Of a stretch of 64,000 nucleotides of DNA, positions 46,109-54,875 are shown piece after piece. The notes beneath the pieces were generated by a model. It made no database searches, had not been told where the DNA came from, and saw only the letters and a list, made by a program, of their open reading frames with translations. Within the stretch, counting starts at the first letter, position 1, and each line of letters begins with the position of its first letter. The position numbers were made by a program, and so were the translations under genes. Location of the stretch: the NCBI RefSeq assembly GCF_000328565.1, contig NC_019966.1, positions 1,364,001-1,428,000 on the forward strand. The letters run 5' to 3'. This DNA comes from Mycobacterium sp. JS623 (lineage in GTDB: Bacteria; Actinomycetota; Actinomycetes; Mycobacteriales; Mycobacteriaceae).

Positions 46109-47090
46109 GGGCGGCCTCCCGAAGCACTGCCAGCAATCGGCGCGCCGCGCCTACGCGCCCCGCGGCAGGCCCGGTCAGCGCGTCCAGCGCGCATTCCGGA
46201 TCGGCGGGTGGCCCCATATGCCCGCACCCGCGTGGGCAGTCTTTGATCGCCTCCGACAGATCCGAGAACGCCAGCAACACGTCGTCGGGTTCGATGTGTG
46301 CAAGGCCGAACGACCGGATCCCTGGCGTGTCGACGACCCAGCCGCCAACGCTCAACGGCAGCGCCACCGACTGCGTGGAGGTGTGCCTGCCCCGGCCGAT
46401 GTCGGTCACCTCGCCGGTCGCCCGATCAGCTTCCGGCACAAGACGATTCACCAGCGTTGACTTACCCACACCCGAATGGCCCAGCAGTACCGTCACCTTG
46501 TCTGTCAGCAGCGGCGCGACAGCGTCAAGCGGATCATCGCGGCCCGCAGTGGTGATGGTCAGATCGAGATCGGCGAAATGCGCGGCGAACGGTTCCGGCG
46601 GCGCCAGATCCGTCTTCGTCAGGCACAGGATCGGGTCGAGCCCACCGGCATACGCCGCAATGAGCGCCCGCTCGACAAGGCCGGTGCGCGGTGGCGGGTC
46701 GGCCAGCGCGACCACCATCAGCAGTTGATCGGCGTTGGCGACGACGACGCGTTCGGTTGGATCGGTGTCATCGGCGGTGCGCCGCAACACCGTTCGCCGG
46801 TCACCGCGGCGAACGATGCGCGCCAGCGTGTCGGGTCGTCCGGACAGATCGCCGACGATGTCGACGTCGTCGCCGACGACAATCGGAGTGCGGCCAAGTT
46901 CCCTGGCCCGCATCGCGGTGACGCGGCGGTCAGGGTCACCGCCCAGTGCGCACCCCCACCGGCCACGGTCAACAGCGACCACCATGGCTTCCTGCGCATC
47001 GGCGTGGTCGGGACGAGTCTTGGTTCGCGGCCGCGAGCCCCGGCCGGGTCGCACCCGGACATCGGACTCGTCGTACTCGCGAGGACTCAA
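46101..47090 (-). CDS. rsgA: Ribosome small-subunit GTPase RsgA
   Basis: A 329-residue circularly permuted GTPase. The motif order is G4 LTKTDL (near residue 158), then G1 [11 protein letters not shown] (near 207) and G3 VDTPGI (near 253), as in the YlqF/RsgA class; an OB-fold domain precedes (about 35-110) and a C-terminal zinc knuckle CPRGCGH with a following Cys. It checks maturation of the 30S subunit. It overlaps aroA by four bases, its stop lies in the terminator of the neighbouring gene, and the pair matches Rv3228-Rv3227. The start is an ATG at 47090. Confidence 0.94.
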   Translation of the reverse strand: MSPREYDESDVRVRPGRGSRPRTKTRPDHADAQEAMVVAVDRGRWGCALGGDPDRRVTAMRARELGRTPIVVGDDVDIVGDLSGRPDTLARIVRRGDRRTVLRRTADDTDPTERVVVANADQLLMVVALADPPPRTGLVERALIAAYAGGLDPILCLTKTDLAPPEPFAAHFADLDLTITTAGRDDPLDAVAPLLTDKVTVLLGHSGVGKSTLVNRLVPEADRATGEVTDIGRGRHTSTQSVALPLSVGGWVVDTPGIRSFGLAHIEPDDVLLAFSDLSEAIKDCPRGCGHMGPPADPECALDALTGPAAGRVGAARRLLAVLREAAQN

Positions 47091-48361
47091 CCGCCCCCCA
47101 GCATGTCAGCCCACAACTGCGGGAAGTCCGGCAGCGTCTTGGCCGTCGTGCCAATGTCTTCCACCTCGACACCGGGCACCCGCAACCCCACGATGGCACC
47201 CGCGGTCGCCATTCGATGGTCGGCATACGACTGCCACACGCCGCTGTGCAACGGCTGTGCGGTGATGCGCAGGCCGTCGGGCGTTTCCTCGCATCGCCCG
47301 CCAAGCCGGTTGATTTCGGCGGACAATGCCGCGAGCCGATCGGTCTCGTGGCCGCGCAGATGCGCGATGCCGCTGAGCTGAGATACCGCGCCATCCGAGG
47401 CTAAGGCCGCAAGCGCTGCGACCGCGGGCGTCAGTTCGCCGACGTCGTGCAGATCGACGTCGAAGCCGCTGTAAGCCGGCGCGCCCTGCACCTCCAGATA
47501 CGAATCGCCTTGATGCACAACGGCGCCCAGCTTCTCCAGGATCGCGAAGATGTCGTCGACGGGTTGGATGCTGGTCTGCGGCCAGCCGGCCACCCTGACG
47601 CTCCCGCCGCTGACCACAGCTGCGGCCAGGAACGGCACCGCGTTGGAGAGGTCGGGCTCAATGGTCCAGTGCCGCGCGGCAATTGGGCCGGACGTGATGT
47701 GCCAGCGGTTGGCCTGGGCGTCGTCGACGTTCACGCCTGCGTCGCGCAGCATCGACACCGTCATCGCGATATGTGGCGCCGAGGGCACCGATGCGCCGGT
47801 GTGCACGACGGTCAGCCCGTCGGTGAACGCCGCCCCGGACAACAGCAGACCGGAAACGAACTGCGACGAGGCGGATGCGTCGATCTCGACCGTCCCGCCT
47901 GCCACCCGTCCGGCTCCACGCACCGAGAACGGCAGGCCATCGCCGTCGATATCGACACCGAGGCCGCGAAGCGCGTCGAGCAGCGGCGCGATCGGGCGGG
48001 TCCGGGCCTGTTCGTCACCGTCGAACAGCACCGTCTGCGTGCTCAACGCCGCAATGGGCGGAAGGAAGCGCAGCACCGTGCCCGCCAGTCCACAGTCCAC
48101 GCGGGCCTCCGGCTGCGGGCTGATCGCCCCGCTGACCGTCAGCTCGCCGGCCGCGCCATCGATGGCCACGCCAAGTGTCTGCAACGCGCCGATCATCAGA
48201 TCGGTGTCGCGGCTGCGTAACGCGCCGCTCACGGTCGACGTCCCGTTTGGCGTCGCCAGCGCGGCGAGCACGAGCGCGCGGTTGGTGAGTGACTTGGAGC
48301 CGGGGATTGTCAGCGTGGCATGCACAGGGGTCGACGTCGACGGTGCCTGCCAGTTGCTCAC
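47087..48361 (-). CDS. aroA: 3-phosphoshikimate 1-carboxyvinyltransferase (EPSP synthase)
   Basis: A 424-residue EPSP synthase with two similar globular halves. [15 protein letters not shown] is the N-terminal shikimate-3-phosphate contact, [23 protein letters not shown] with the conserved Gly and Arg, and [13 protein letters not shown]; the C-terminal part carries [13 protein letters not shown] and [15 protein letters not shown] (active-site Asp-His-Arg). It is the sixth step of the shikimate pathway to aromatic amino acids. The GTG start at 48361 is divergent from the SRAP gene by 44 bases, so the promoters overlap. It is cotranscribed with rsgA. Confidence 0.96.
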   Translation of the reverse strand: MSNWQAPSTSTPVHATLTIPGSKSLTNRALVLAALATPNGTSTVSGALRSRDTDLMIGALQTLGVAIDGAAGELTVSGAISPQPEARVDCGLAGTVLRFLPPIAALSTQTVLFDGDEQARTRPIAPLLDALRGLGVDIDGDGLPFSVRGAGRVAGGTVEIDASASSQFVSGLLLSGAAFTDGLTVVHTGASVPSAPHIAMTVSMLRDAGVNVDDAQANRWHITSGPIAARHWTIEPDLSNAVPFLAAAVVSGGSVRVAGWPQTSIQPVDDIFAILEKLGAVVHQGDSYLEVQGAPAYSGFDVDLHDVGELTPAVAALAALASDGAVSQLSGIAHLRGHETDRLAALSAEINRLGGRCEETPDGLRITAQPLHSGVWQSYADHRMATAGAIVGLRVPGVEVEDIGTTAKTLPDFPQLWADMLGGG

Positions 48362-48405
48362 GGCTACATCCTGCCCTGTCGGTTCCGCGTGCCACCATGG
48401 GATAT

Positions 48406-49197
48406 ATGTGTGGGCGATTCGCAGTAACCACCGATCCGGCGCTGTTGGCGGAAAAGATCAAGGCCATCGATGAAAGCACAGCGGCGACCAAGGAGAAGGA
48501 CACGCCCGGGCCCAATTACAACGTCGCGCCGACGACCACGATCAGCACGGTCGTCAAGCGGCACACCGAACCGGACGACGAGTCGACGCGGCGGGTGCGG
48601 TTGATGCGGTGGGGTCTGGTGCCGCCGTGGGCCAAGACCACTGAGGACGGCGGTCCCGACACCAAGGGACCTCTGCTGATCAACGCGCGCTCGGAGAAAA
48701 TCACCAGTTCACCCGCGTTCCGCAACTCCGCGAAGAACAAGCGCTGCCTGGTTCCGATGGACGGCTGGTACGAGTGGAAGCCCAATGGCGAGCTGGCGTC
48801 TGGGAAGAAGGCGCCGAAGACGCCGTACTACATGTACGGCAGCGACGGCGAGATGTTGTTCATGGCGGGCCTGTGGTCGACGTGGCGGCCCCGCGATAAA
48901 TCGGGCGCGCCGTCTTCAGCATCGCCGCCGCTGCTGAGCTGCACCATCATCACCACCGATGCCGCAGGACCTCTGGCCGAGATCCACGACCGGATGCCGT
49001 TGACCATCAGCCGCGACGACTGGGACCGCTGGCTGGATCCCGACGCGCCCGTCGATGAGGGCCTGTTGCGCGGCCACGGCGATCTCGATCGCATCGCGAT
49101 CCGCGAAGTGTCGCGGCTGGTCAACAGCATTCGGAACAACGGTCCCGAGCTGATCGAGCCGGCTGAGCAGGAGCCGGAGCAGGCGACGCTGCTGTAG
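48406..49197 (+). CDS. SOS response-associated peptidase (SRAP, HMCES/YedK-like)
   Basis: A 263-residue SRAP protein. Cys2 in [10 protein letters not shown] is the catalytic nucleophile that forms a thiazolidine link to abasic sites in single-stranded [42 protein letters not shown] and the HDRMPLTI motif with the conserved His follow. The start must be the ATG at 48406, since only then does Met removal leave Cys at the N-terminus; an ATG nine bases upstream (48397) would add three residues. It matches Rv3226c. It shields abasic sites during replication. Confidence 0.94.
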   Translation: MCGRFAVTTDPALLAEKIKAIDESTAATKEKDTPGPNYNVAPTTTISTVVKRHTEPDDESTRRVRLMRWGLVPPWAKTTEDGGPDTKGPLLINARSEKITSSPAFRNSAKNKRCLVPMDGWYEWKPNGELASGKKAPKTPYYMYGSDGEMLFMAGLWSTWRPRDKSGAPSSASPPLLSCTIITTDAAGPLAEIHDRMPLTISRDDWDRWLDPDAPVDEGLLRGHGDLDRIAIREVSRLVNSIRNNGPELIEPAEQEPEQATLL

Positions 49198-49222
49198 CTC
49201 TACCGAGGATTTCTCGGTAGAG
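49198..49222. promoter_or_regulatory. 25-bp inverted repeat, putative operator of the TetR gene
   Basis: CTCTACCGAG (49198-49207) is repeated inverted as CTCGGTAGAG (49213-49222) with a five-base spacer. It starts one base after the SRAP stop and ends 14 bases before the TetR start codon. The symmetry and position suggest autoregulation of the following operon. Confidence 0.72.
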
Positions 49223-49236
49223 TTAGAGTATTTCTC

Positions 49237-49836
49237 GTGCCACGCCCGGCTGCCAGGACATCAGACGCCCGGCGTCGGCTGCTGCAAGTGGCGCGGCGCC
49301 GGTTCGCGGTCGAGGGTGCACTCGTGCCCACGCTCGACGAGGTTCGGCGCGAGGCCGGGGTCAGCGTCGGCGCCTTGTATCACCATTTCCCGGACAAGAC
49401 CTCTCTCGCCGCCGCCGTCTACGCGCAATTGATGGCCGAGTATCAAGCGGGATTCGTCGCCATGCTGCGCGAGCAGGACACCGCCGAAGGCGGCATTCGC
49501 GGCGGCGTGGCATATCACCTGCGCTGGGTGTCCGGGCACCGCGGCGAGGCCAGGCTGATGCTCGGCGACCGGCTCGACAGTGCAGCGCTACAGGAATCCA
49601 ATCGTGACTTCTTCGCCGCCGTCGGCGATTGGTGGCGTCCGCACCACACCTACGGGGCGCTGCGGCCGATGCGCGTCGGCGTCACGGCTGCGCTCTGGCT
49701 GGGGCCTGCGCAGGAGTACAGCCGCCATTGGGTGGCGGGGGGTGACACCAAGATGCCACGCGATGTGGTCGAGACGTTCGCGACAGCCGCATGGATGGTA
49801 TTGCGCGCCAACGATATTGAGGAGCAGACGAAATGA
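49237..49836 (+). CDS. TetR-family transcriptional regulator
   Basis: A 199-residue regulator. The helix-turn-helix at about residues 25-50 reads LDEVRREAGVSVGALYHHFPDKTSLAAAVY. The rest is a helical ligand domain. It starts with GTG at 49237, 14 bases after a perfect 10-bp inverted repeat that is probably its own operator, and its stop overlaps the enoyl-CoA hydratase ATG (ATGA). It is thus the first gene of a catabolic cassette (hydratase, small membrane proteins, MpaB-type oxygenase, aldehyde and alcohol dehydrogenases) and presumably controls it. The ligand is unknown. Confidence 0.85.
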   Translation: MPRPAARTSDARRRLLQVARRRFAVEGALVPTLDEVRREAGVSVGALYHHFPDKTSLAAAVYAQLMAEYQAGFVAMLREQDTAEGGIRGGVAYHLRWVSGHRGEARLMLGDRLDSAALQESNRDFFAAVGDWWRPHHTYGALRPMRVGVTAALWLGPAQEYSRHWVAGGDTKMPRDVVETFATAAWMVLRANDIEEQTK

Positions 49837-50657
49837 ATTCCATGTACCGCACCATCGTGGCGTCCGGAGACGACCCCGATGCGCCCGAACGCGTGCACGT
49901 CGAGCACCGCGGCGACCGGGCGGTCATCACGCTCGACGAATCCGACCGGCTCAATGTGCTGTCCGCCCCGCTGGTACGCCAACTGCGGCGGGCGCTCGAG
50001 GCCCTCGATGCCGACCACAACGTCCGCAGCATTGTGCTCACCGGCGCCGATCCCGGGTTCAGCGCGGGCGGTGACCTGAAGATGATGGAGGTGGCCATCG
50101 AATCGCTCGGCGAGCCGGAAGGCGTCGCCGATGTGTGGCGGTGGATCCGCCGCGAGTTCGGCGGCATCGCCAGGCTGATCGCGCGGTCGGACACCATCTT
50201 CATCGCAGCGCTCAACGGCGCGGCCGCCGGTGTCGGCCTGGCGTGGGCGCTGACCTGTGACCTCATCGTCGCCAGTGACCGCGCGGTGATCGTGCCCGCG
50301 TTCGGCCGCCTCGGCTTGATCCCCGAGGTCGGCACCAGCTGGGCGCTCACCCGCCGGCTGGGTTACCAGGGTGCGCTGGCTTATTACTTGCGCGGCGACC
50401 ACATCGACGCCGATACCGCGCTTCGGCTCGGGCTCGTGCAGGAGGTCGTCGAACATGACCGCCTGCTGGCCGCCGCCGACGAATGGTGTTCGCGCATCGC
50501 CGATTTGCCGCCGCACGCGGTTGCGATGAGCAAGCCATTGCTGCGCGCCACCGCCGATGCCGATTGGAACGACGCGATTACTTTGGAGGAATTCGCCGAA
50601 CCCGCCTGCTTCACCACCGCCGCATTTGCCGACAGCGTGCGCTCCATGCTGACGTAG
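49833..50657 (+). CDS. Enoyl-CoA hydratase/isomerase family protein
   Basis: A 274-residue crotonase-fold protein. HRGDRAVITLDESDRLNVLSAPLVRQL, VLTGADPGFSAGGDLKMM (the oxyanion-hole loop) and IAALNGAAAGVGLAWALTCDLIVAS with RLGLIPEVGTSWAL are the family hallmarks. The position of the second catalytic Glu in EVGTSW is retained, while the first Glu of a classic hydratase is harder to identify, so the exact reaction (hydration, isomerisation or hydrolysis) is not certain. The ATG overlaps the tetR stop. It may process acyl-CoA formed by the downstream oxygenase and dehydrogenases. Confidence 0.83.
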   Translation: MNSMYRTIVASGDDPDAPERVHVEHRGDRAVITLDESDRLNVLSAPLVRQLRRALEALDADHNVRSIVLTGADPGFSAGGDLKMMEVAIESLGEPEGVADVWRWIRREFGGIARLIARSDTIFIAALNGAAAGVGLAWALTCDLIVASDRAVIVPAFGRLGLIPEVGTSWALTRRLGYQGALAYYLRGDHIDADTALRLGLVQEVVEHDRLLAAADEWCSRIADLPPHAVAMSKPLLRATADADWNDAITLEEFAEPACFTTAAFADSVRSMLT

Positions 50658-50746
50658 GCACCGCCGTTCACATCGAGCCCAATTACCCGGTCAAACAATC
50701 GCAAATCAACACCCGGCTGCCCGAATCATCATTAACATAATCGCTC

Positions 50747-50932
50747 ATGCTCACCACGCTGCGACGAGTCCTGAGCTTTGAGATGACGGTCGCCGAGTGG
50801 ATCGGCACTGCGGCAATGCTCGCGGTGCCGTATCTGGCCATCGGAGTGCTATGGGCGCTCGTCAACTCTGGCGGCATCGCAGCGATCGTGTGGTGGCCCG
50901 CGCAGGTGGTGTCGACAGCATGCCTGGCATGA
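50747..50932 (+). CDS. Small single-pass or hairpin membrane protein (paralogue A)
   Basis: A 61-residue protein: a short basic start (LTTLRRVLSFEMTVAEW) and one or two hydrophobic helices (GTAAMLAVPYLAIGVLWAL and IAAIVWWPAQVVS). It aligns with the protein encoded at 51797-52039 (RRLLSRRVSVEAMIEF, then WMAIPYVVIGLVFAFF and FFWPAELF), so the MpaB gene is flanked by two related small membrane proteins. Its stop overlaps the MpaB ATG (ATGA). I do not recognise a family. It may anchor or assist the oxygenase. It follows the hydratase gene by 89 bases. Confidence 0.68.
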   Translation: MLTTLRRVLSFEMTVAEWIGTAAMLAVPYLAIGVLWALVNSGGIAAIVWWPAQVVSTACLA

Positions 50933-51795
50933 ACCTCGCCGATTGCCGCATCAGCATCCGGCGGCGGACCGCGCGCTGGGATCCGGCCGCCGAGGTCAGC
51001 GCGGCCGAAGCCATGGACTTCTGGGCATTCGCCGCCGGCGCGGCCAACGTCGTCATGCAACTGTCGTGGCCGGAGGTGGGTTACGGCGTCGCCGAAAGCG
51101 AGGTGGATTCCGGCAACCTGCTCAAGCACCCGTGGAAGCGGGCAAGGACGACATTTCAGTATCTCGCCGTCGCAATCCTCGGCAGACCCGACGACCGGGC
51201 CGCATTCCAGGAGGCGGTCAACAGTGCCCACCGCCACGTCAAGTCCACTCCCGACAGTCCTGTGCGCTACAACGCCTTCGACCGCGAACTCCAGATGTGG
51301 GTCGCCGCATGCCTTTTCGTCGGTTTGGAGGACACCTATCAGCTGTTGCGCGGCGAGATGACCGCCGAACAGGCCGAACAGTTCTACCGATCGGCGTGGA
51401 CGCTGGGCACCACGCTGCAGGTCACCGAGGACCAGTGGCCGCCGACCCGCGCGGAGTTCGACGCCTACTGGGTCGACGCATGCCGGCGCGTCGCGATCGA
51501 CGACAACGTCCGCGGCTATCTGCAGAATCTACTGAATCTGCGAATGATCAATCCTGTTCTCGCACTGCCGTTTCGACCGCTGCTGAAGTTCCTCACGGTC
51601 GGCTTCCTGGCGCCGGTGTTCCGCGACGCCATGGGCGTGCAGTGGAGCGATTTCAAACAACGCCAGTTCGAATGGTTGTTCTTACTCGTCGCCTTCGTCA
51701 ACCGGTTCTTGCCAGTCTTCATCCGCCAGGGCGGCAGTCACGTGCTATTGGCCGATGTGCGCCGGCGGGTTCGTGACCAACGAGCGCTGGTGTGA
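50929..51795 (+). CDS. MpaB-type (DUF2236) oxygenase-like protein
   Basis: A 288-residue protein of the MpaB/latex-clearing-protein-like DUF2236 family. EAMDFWAFAAGAANVVMQLSWPEVGYGV is the family start with the Gln-Leu-x-x-Pro element; AHRHVKST, VRYNAFDRELQMWVAACLF and EQFYRSAWTLGTTLQVTEDQWPPTRAEFDAYW are the other conserved blocks. Members cleave isoprenoid or other double bonds oxidatively. The stretch that in many relatives I recall reads WVH is WVA here. Two small membrane proteins flank it. The ATG at 50929 overlaps the preceding stop; an upstream frame extension is not used. Confidence 0.8.
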   Translation: MNLADCRISIRRRTARWDPAAEVSAAEAMDFWAFAAGAANVVMQLSWPEVGYGVAESEVDSGNLLKHPWKRARTTFQYLAVAILGRPDDRAAFQEAVNSAHRHVKSTPDSPVRYNAFDRELQMWVAACLFVGLEDTYQLLRGEMTAEQAEQFYRSAWTLGTTLQVTEDQWPPTRAEFDAYWVDACRRVAIDDNVRGYLQNLLNLRMINPVLALPFRPLLKFLTVGFLAPVFRDAMGVQWSDFKQRQFEWLFLLVAFVNRFLPVFIRQGGSHVLLADVRRRVRDQRALV

Positions 51796-51796
51796 C

Positions 51797-52039
51797 GTGC
51801 TGCGTCGATTGTTGAGCCGACGGGTCAGCGTCGAGGCGATGATCGAGTTCGCGTTGTGGATGGCCATTCCCTATGTCGTGATCGGCTTGGTGTTCGCCTT
51901 CTTCGGCGCCGAGCAAGTCGCGCTGATCGAGACGCAGCTGCAGACCCGGCTGCCGGCAGGCTCCGATATCGCGGCCTACGGGCTGACCGCATTCTTCTGG
52001 CCGGCCGAACTGTTCGGCGTCGATGTCTGCGTCGCCTAA
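51797..52039 (+). CDS. Small membrane protein (paralogue B)
   Basis: An 80-residue protein starting at a GTG one base after the MpaB stop codon (51793-51795). A basic start (VLRRLLSRRVSVEAM) precedes a long hydrophobic helix (WMAIPYVVIGLVFAFFGA), a polar loop (IETQLQTRLPAG) and a second hydrophobic segment (GLTAFFWPAELFG). The layout and several residues match the 61-residue protein encoded before MpaB, so they look like duplicated partners. The frame is open further upstream within the MpaB gene, but the alignment favours this start. Function is unknown. Confidence 0.65.
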   Translation: MLRRLLSRRVSVEAMIEFALWMAIPYVVIGLVFAFFGAEQVALIETQLQTRLPAGSDIAAYGLTAFFWPAELFGVDVCVA

Positions 52040-52137
52040 CCGAGACGAGTATGCGAATACCCACATCGGGGCGAGCGGCCGATGGGATTCTGACCTCACG
52101 GCGCACATCCGCTGCGCCGTGAAATGGGGGACACCGT

Positions 52138-53685
52138 ATGACCGCGATCCAGCCAGACACCCGACGGAGCACGATTGAGGTGCGCAATCCCGCCGACGGC
52201 ACGGTAGTCGGCGTAGTACCCAACGATTCGGCCGACACCGTCGCCGCCAAGGCGCGTGAACTTCGGTTGTTCCAGCCGGAGTGGGAGGCTCTCGGCCCGC
52301 GGGGCCGCAAGACATGGCTGTTGAAGTTCCAGGACTGGGTCCTCGACAACGCCGAACACCTCACCGATGTTGTGCAATCGGAGACCGGCAAGGTGCGCGC
52401 GGACGCTTCGATCGAAGCGCCCATGACAGCGGGACTGCTGGACTACTGGGCGCGCAATGCCGAGGCCTTCCTTGGCGATCGCCATCCAAGGCCGCACAAC
52501 CTTCTGATGATGACCAAGCGCCTGACCACCGCGTACCGGCCGTACCCGGTCGTCGGGCTGATCATCCCGTGGAACTTCCCGTTTGCAAACGCTGCGCTCG
52601 ACGGCATCGCCGCGCTGGCCGCAGGCGCCGCCCTGCTGCTCAAGCCGTCGGAGGTGACGCCTCTGAGCGCGGTCGAATTCGCCCGCGGATGGACCGAAAT
52701 CGGCGCGCCACCGGTGCTCGCGCTCACCACGGGTTATGCCGAAACCGGCGCCGCCGTGATCGCCAACTCCGACTACGTCCACTTCACCGGTTCGACGGCC
52801 ACCGGCCGCAAGGTGGCGGTGGCGTGCGCGGAGCGGTTGATCCCGTACAGCCTCGAACTGGGTGGCAAGGACCCTGCGGTCGTGTTGGCCGACGCCGATC
52901 TCGAGCGCGCGGCCAACGGCATCGCGTGGGGCGGGATGACAAACTCCGGCCAGGTATGCGTGTCGATCGAACGGGTCTACGTCGAGGCCCCCATCTATGA
53001 CGAATTCGTCGCCAAGCTCACCGACAAGGTGAGCAGCCTGCGCCAGGGTCAGGACGACGACAAGTACCGGTTCGACGTCGGAGCGATGGCCACTGCGGCG
53101 CAACGCGACATCGTCGCGCGCCACGTCGACGAAGCGGTGGCCGGGGGAGCACGCGTCACCACCGGCGGCAAGCCGACTGGCGTCGGCACGTTCTTTCAGC
53201 CGACAGTGCTCGCCGACGTCGACCAGTCGATGTCGTGCATGAGAGAGGAGACGTTCGGCCCGACCTTGCCCGTGGTGAAGGTGGCCGACGAGGAGGAGGC
53301 GATCCGGCTGGCCAACGATTCGCGCTACGGCCTTTCGGCGACGGTGTGGACCAGCGACCCGGCACGGGCTGAACGGGTGGCTCGCAAGATCGAGGCGGGG
53401 GCCGTCAACATCAACGACGCGATGGCCAACGGGTTCCAGTTCGCCGTGCCGATGCCCGGCTGGAAGGATTCTGGTATCGGTGCCCGCAACGGCGGCGCCG
53501 AGGGAATCTTGAAATACTGTCGCGCACAAGCTATTACGACACCCCGCATTCCGGCCCAGGCGAATGAGCCGCTGTGGTACCCGTATTCGCGCCGCAAGTT
53601 CCGGTTCGGCCTAGGTCTGATGCGTGCGACCGCGGCCCGCGGCGTGCGGCGCCTGGGCCTCAAGCCGCGGGGAGGTGCGCGATGA
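52138..53685 (+). CDS. NAD(P)-dependent aldehyde dehydrogenase
   Basis: A 515-residue aldehyde dehydrogenase. IIPWNFPFANA and LLLKPSEVTPLSA contact the cofactor, FTGSTATGRKVA is the Rossmann glycine stretch, LELGGKDP holds the catalytic Glu, NSGQVCVSIERV the catalytic Cys, and the C-terminal EETFGPTLPV follows. The enzyme oxidises an aldehyde to the acid. Its ATG lies 98 bases after the second small membrane gene; the last codons overlap the next gene's ATG (ATGA). Next to an oxygenase and an alcohol dehydrogenase it probably oxidises an aldehyde made by one of them. Confidence 0.9.
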   Translation: MTAIQPDTRRSTIEVRNPADGTVVGVVPNDSADTVAAKARELRLFQPEWEALGPRGRKTWLLKFQDWVLDNAEHLTDVVQSETGKVRADASIEAPMTAGLLDYWARNAEAFLGDRHPRPHNLLMMTKRLTTAYRPYPVVGLIIPWNFPFANAALDGIAALAAGAALLLKPSEVTPLSAVEFARGWTEIGAPPVLALTTGYAETGAAVIANSDYVHFTGSTATGRKVAVACAERLIPYSLELGGKDPAVVLADADLERAANGIAWGGMTNSGQVCVSIERVYVEAPIYDEFVAKLTDKVSSLRQGQDDDKYRFDVGAMATAAQRDIVARHVDEAVAGGARVTTGGKPTGVGTFFQPTVLADVDQSMSCMREETFGPTLPVVKVADEEEAIRLANDSRYGLSATVWTSDPARAERVARKIEAGAVNINDAMANGFQFAVPMPGWKDSGIGARNGGAEGILKYCRAQAITTPRIPAQANEPLWYPYSRRKFRFGLGLMRATAARGVRRLGLKPRGGAR

Positions 53686-54845
53686 AGTGTCAGGGCGCGG
53701 TGCTGCGCGATGTCGGGCATGACTGGGACGTCACGGAGATCACGCTCGACGGGCCGCGCGAGGGCGAGGTGATGGTGAAGATGGCGTTCGCCGGAATCTG
53801 CCATTCCGACGATCACTTCAGGACGGGCGACATCGTGCCCTCCCCGGAGTTCGCGGCCATCATGGAGGCGGCCGGCGCACCGCCCCCGGAGCCCTTTCCT
53901 CTGCTTGGTGGCCACGAAGGTGCAGGAGTGGTCGCGGAGGTGGGTCCTGGTGTGCGGTCGGTGCAACCCGGCGATCATGTTGCTCTCTCGTTCATTGCGG
54001 CTTGTGGGACATGCCGGTTCTGTGTGTCGGGGATGACCTACCTTTGTGACAACGGCGCGATGATGATGGCCAAGGAGATGGTTTCCGACGGGACCACCAG
54101 GCGCCGCCGCGTTGGCGATGACGACCTGATGTCGATGCAACTCGGCACGTTCGCCGAGTACGCGCTACTCGCGGAGGAGTCGGTCATCAAGTTGGACAAG
54201 TCGATTCCGCTCGAGGCAGCCTCTCTCGTGTCGTGCGGGGTCACGACGGGCTGGGGCTCTGGAACCGTCGGGGTCGGCACACAACCGGGTGACAACGTCG
54301 TCATCGTCGGTACCGGCGGGGTGGGCATCAATGCTGTCCAAGGTGCCAGGACGGCAGGAGCCAATTCTGTGATTGCGGTGGATCCTGTTGACTTCAAACG
54401 AGATACGGCGAAGTTCTTCGGTGCGACGGATACCAGCCCGTCCATCGAGGAGGCCATCCCCCTGGTGCAGGAGATCACTCAAGGAGTGATGGCAGATCGG
54501 GTCGTGCTGACACCAAGTGTGCTTGCCGCTGAAATGATCGCCCCGGCATTGATGCTGACGCGCAAGGGCGGCACGTGTTTGATGACCGCCGTGCCAAAGT
54601 TGGAGCTGGCGATGGTACCGATGCTGCTCGCGGACCTGCTGCACTCATGCAAGACGCTGAAGGGGTTGATCTATGGCGGAATGAACCCGCGCGCGAGCAC
54701 GCCGATGCTGCTATCGATGTACCGCAACGGTCATCTCAAGCTCGACGAGCTGATCACCAAGCGATACCGCCTTGATCAAATCAACGAAGGCTTCACCGAC
54801 ATGCTAGAAGGACGCAACATCCGCGGCATCATCGAATTCGACTGA
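53682..54845 (+). CDS. NDMA-dependent-type zinc alcohol dehydrogenase
   Basis: A 387-residue medium-chain zinc dehydrogenase. The catalytic zinc ligands appear in AGICHSDDHF and GGHEGAGVV, the structural zinc site in CGTCRFCVSGMTYLC, and the Rossmann glycines in VVIVGTGGVGINAVQGA. The long loop with MMMAKEMVSDGTTRRRR and LMSMQLGTFAEYALL matches the Rxyl_3153-type NDMA-dependent group, whose members in mycobacteria are thought to use a tightly bound nicotinamide and mycofactocin for electron removal. The ATG overlaps the aldehyde dehydrogenase stop, with GGGGAGG upstream. It would turn an alcohol into the aldehyde used by the upstream enzyme. Confidence 0.88.
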   Translation: MKCQGAVLRDVGHDWDVTEITLDGPREGEVMVKMAFAGICHSDDHFRTGDIVPSPEFAAIMEAAGAPPPEPFPLLGGHEGAGVVAEVGPGVRSVQPGDHVALSFIAACGTCRFCVSGMTYLCDNGAMMMAKEMVSDGTTRRRRVGDDDLMSMQLGTFAEYALLAEESVIKLDKSIPLEAASLVSCGVTTGWGSGTVGVGTQPGDNVVIVGTGGVGINAVQGARTAGANSVIAVDPVDFKRDTAKFFGATDTSPSIEEAIPLVQEITQGVMADRVVLTPSVLAAEMIAPALMLTRKGGTCLMTAVPKLELAMVPMLLADLLHSCKTLKGLIYGGMNPRASTPMLLSMYRNGHLKLDELITKRYRLDQINEGFTDMLEGRNIRGIIEFD

Positions 54846-54875
54846 GGCGCCGCCACGCAGCGCTGGCGCGAGCAG

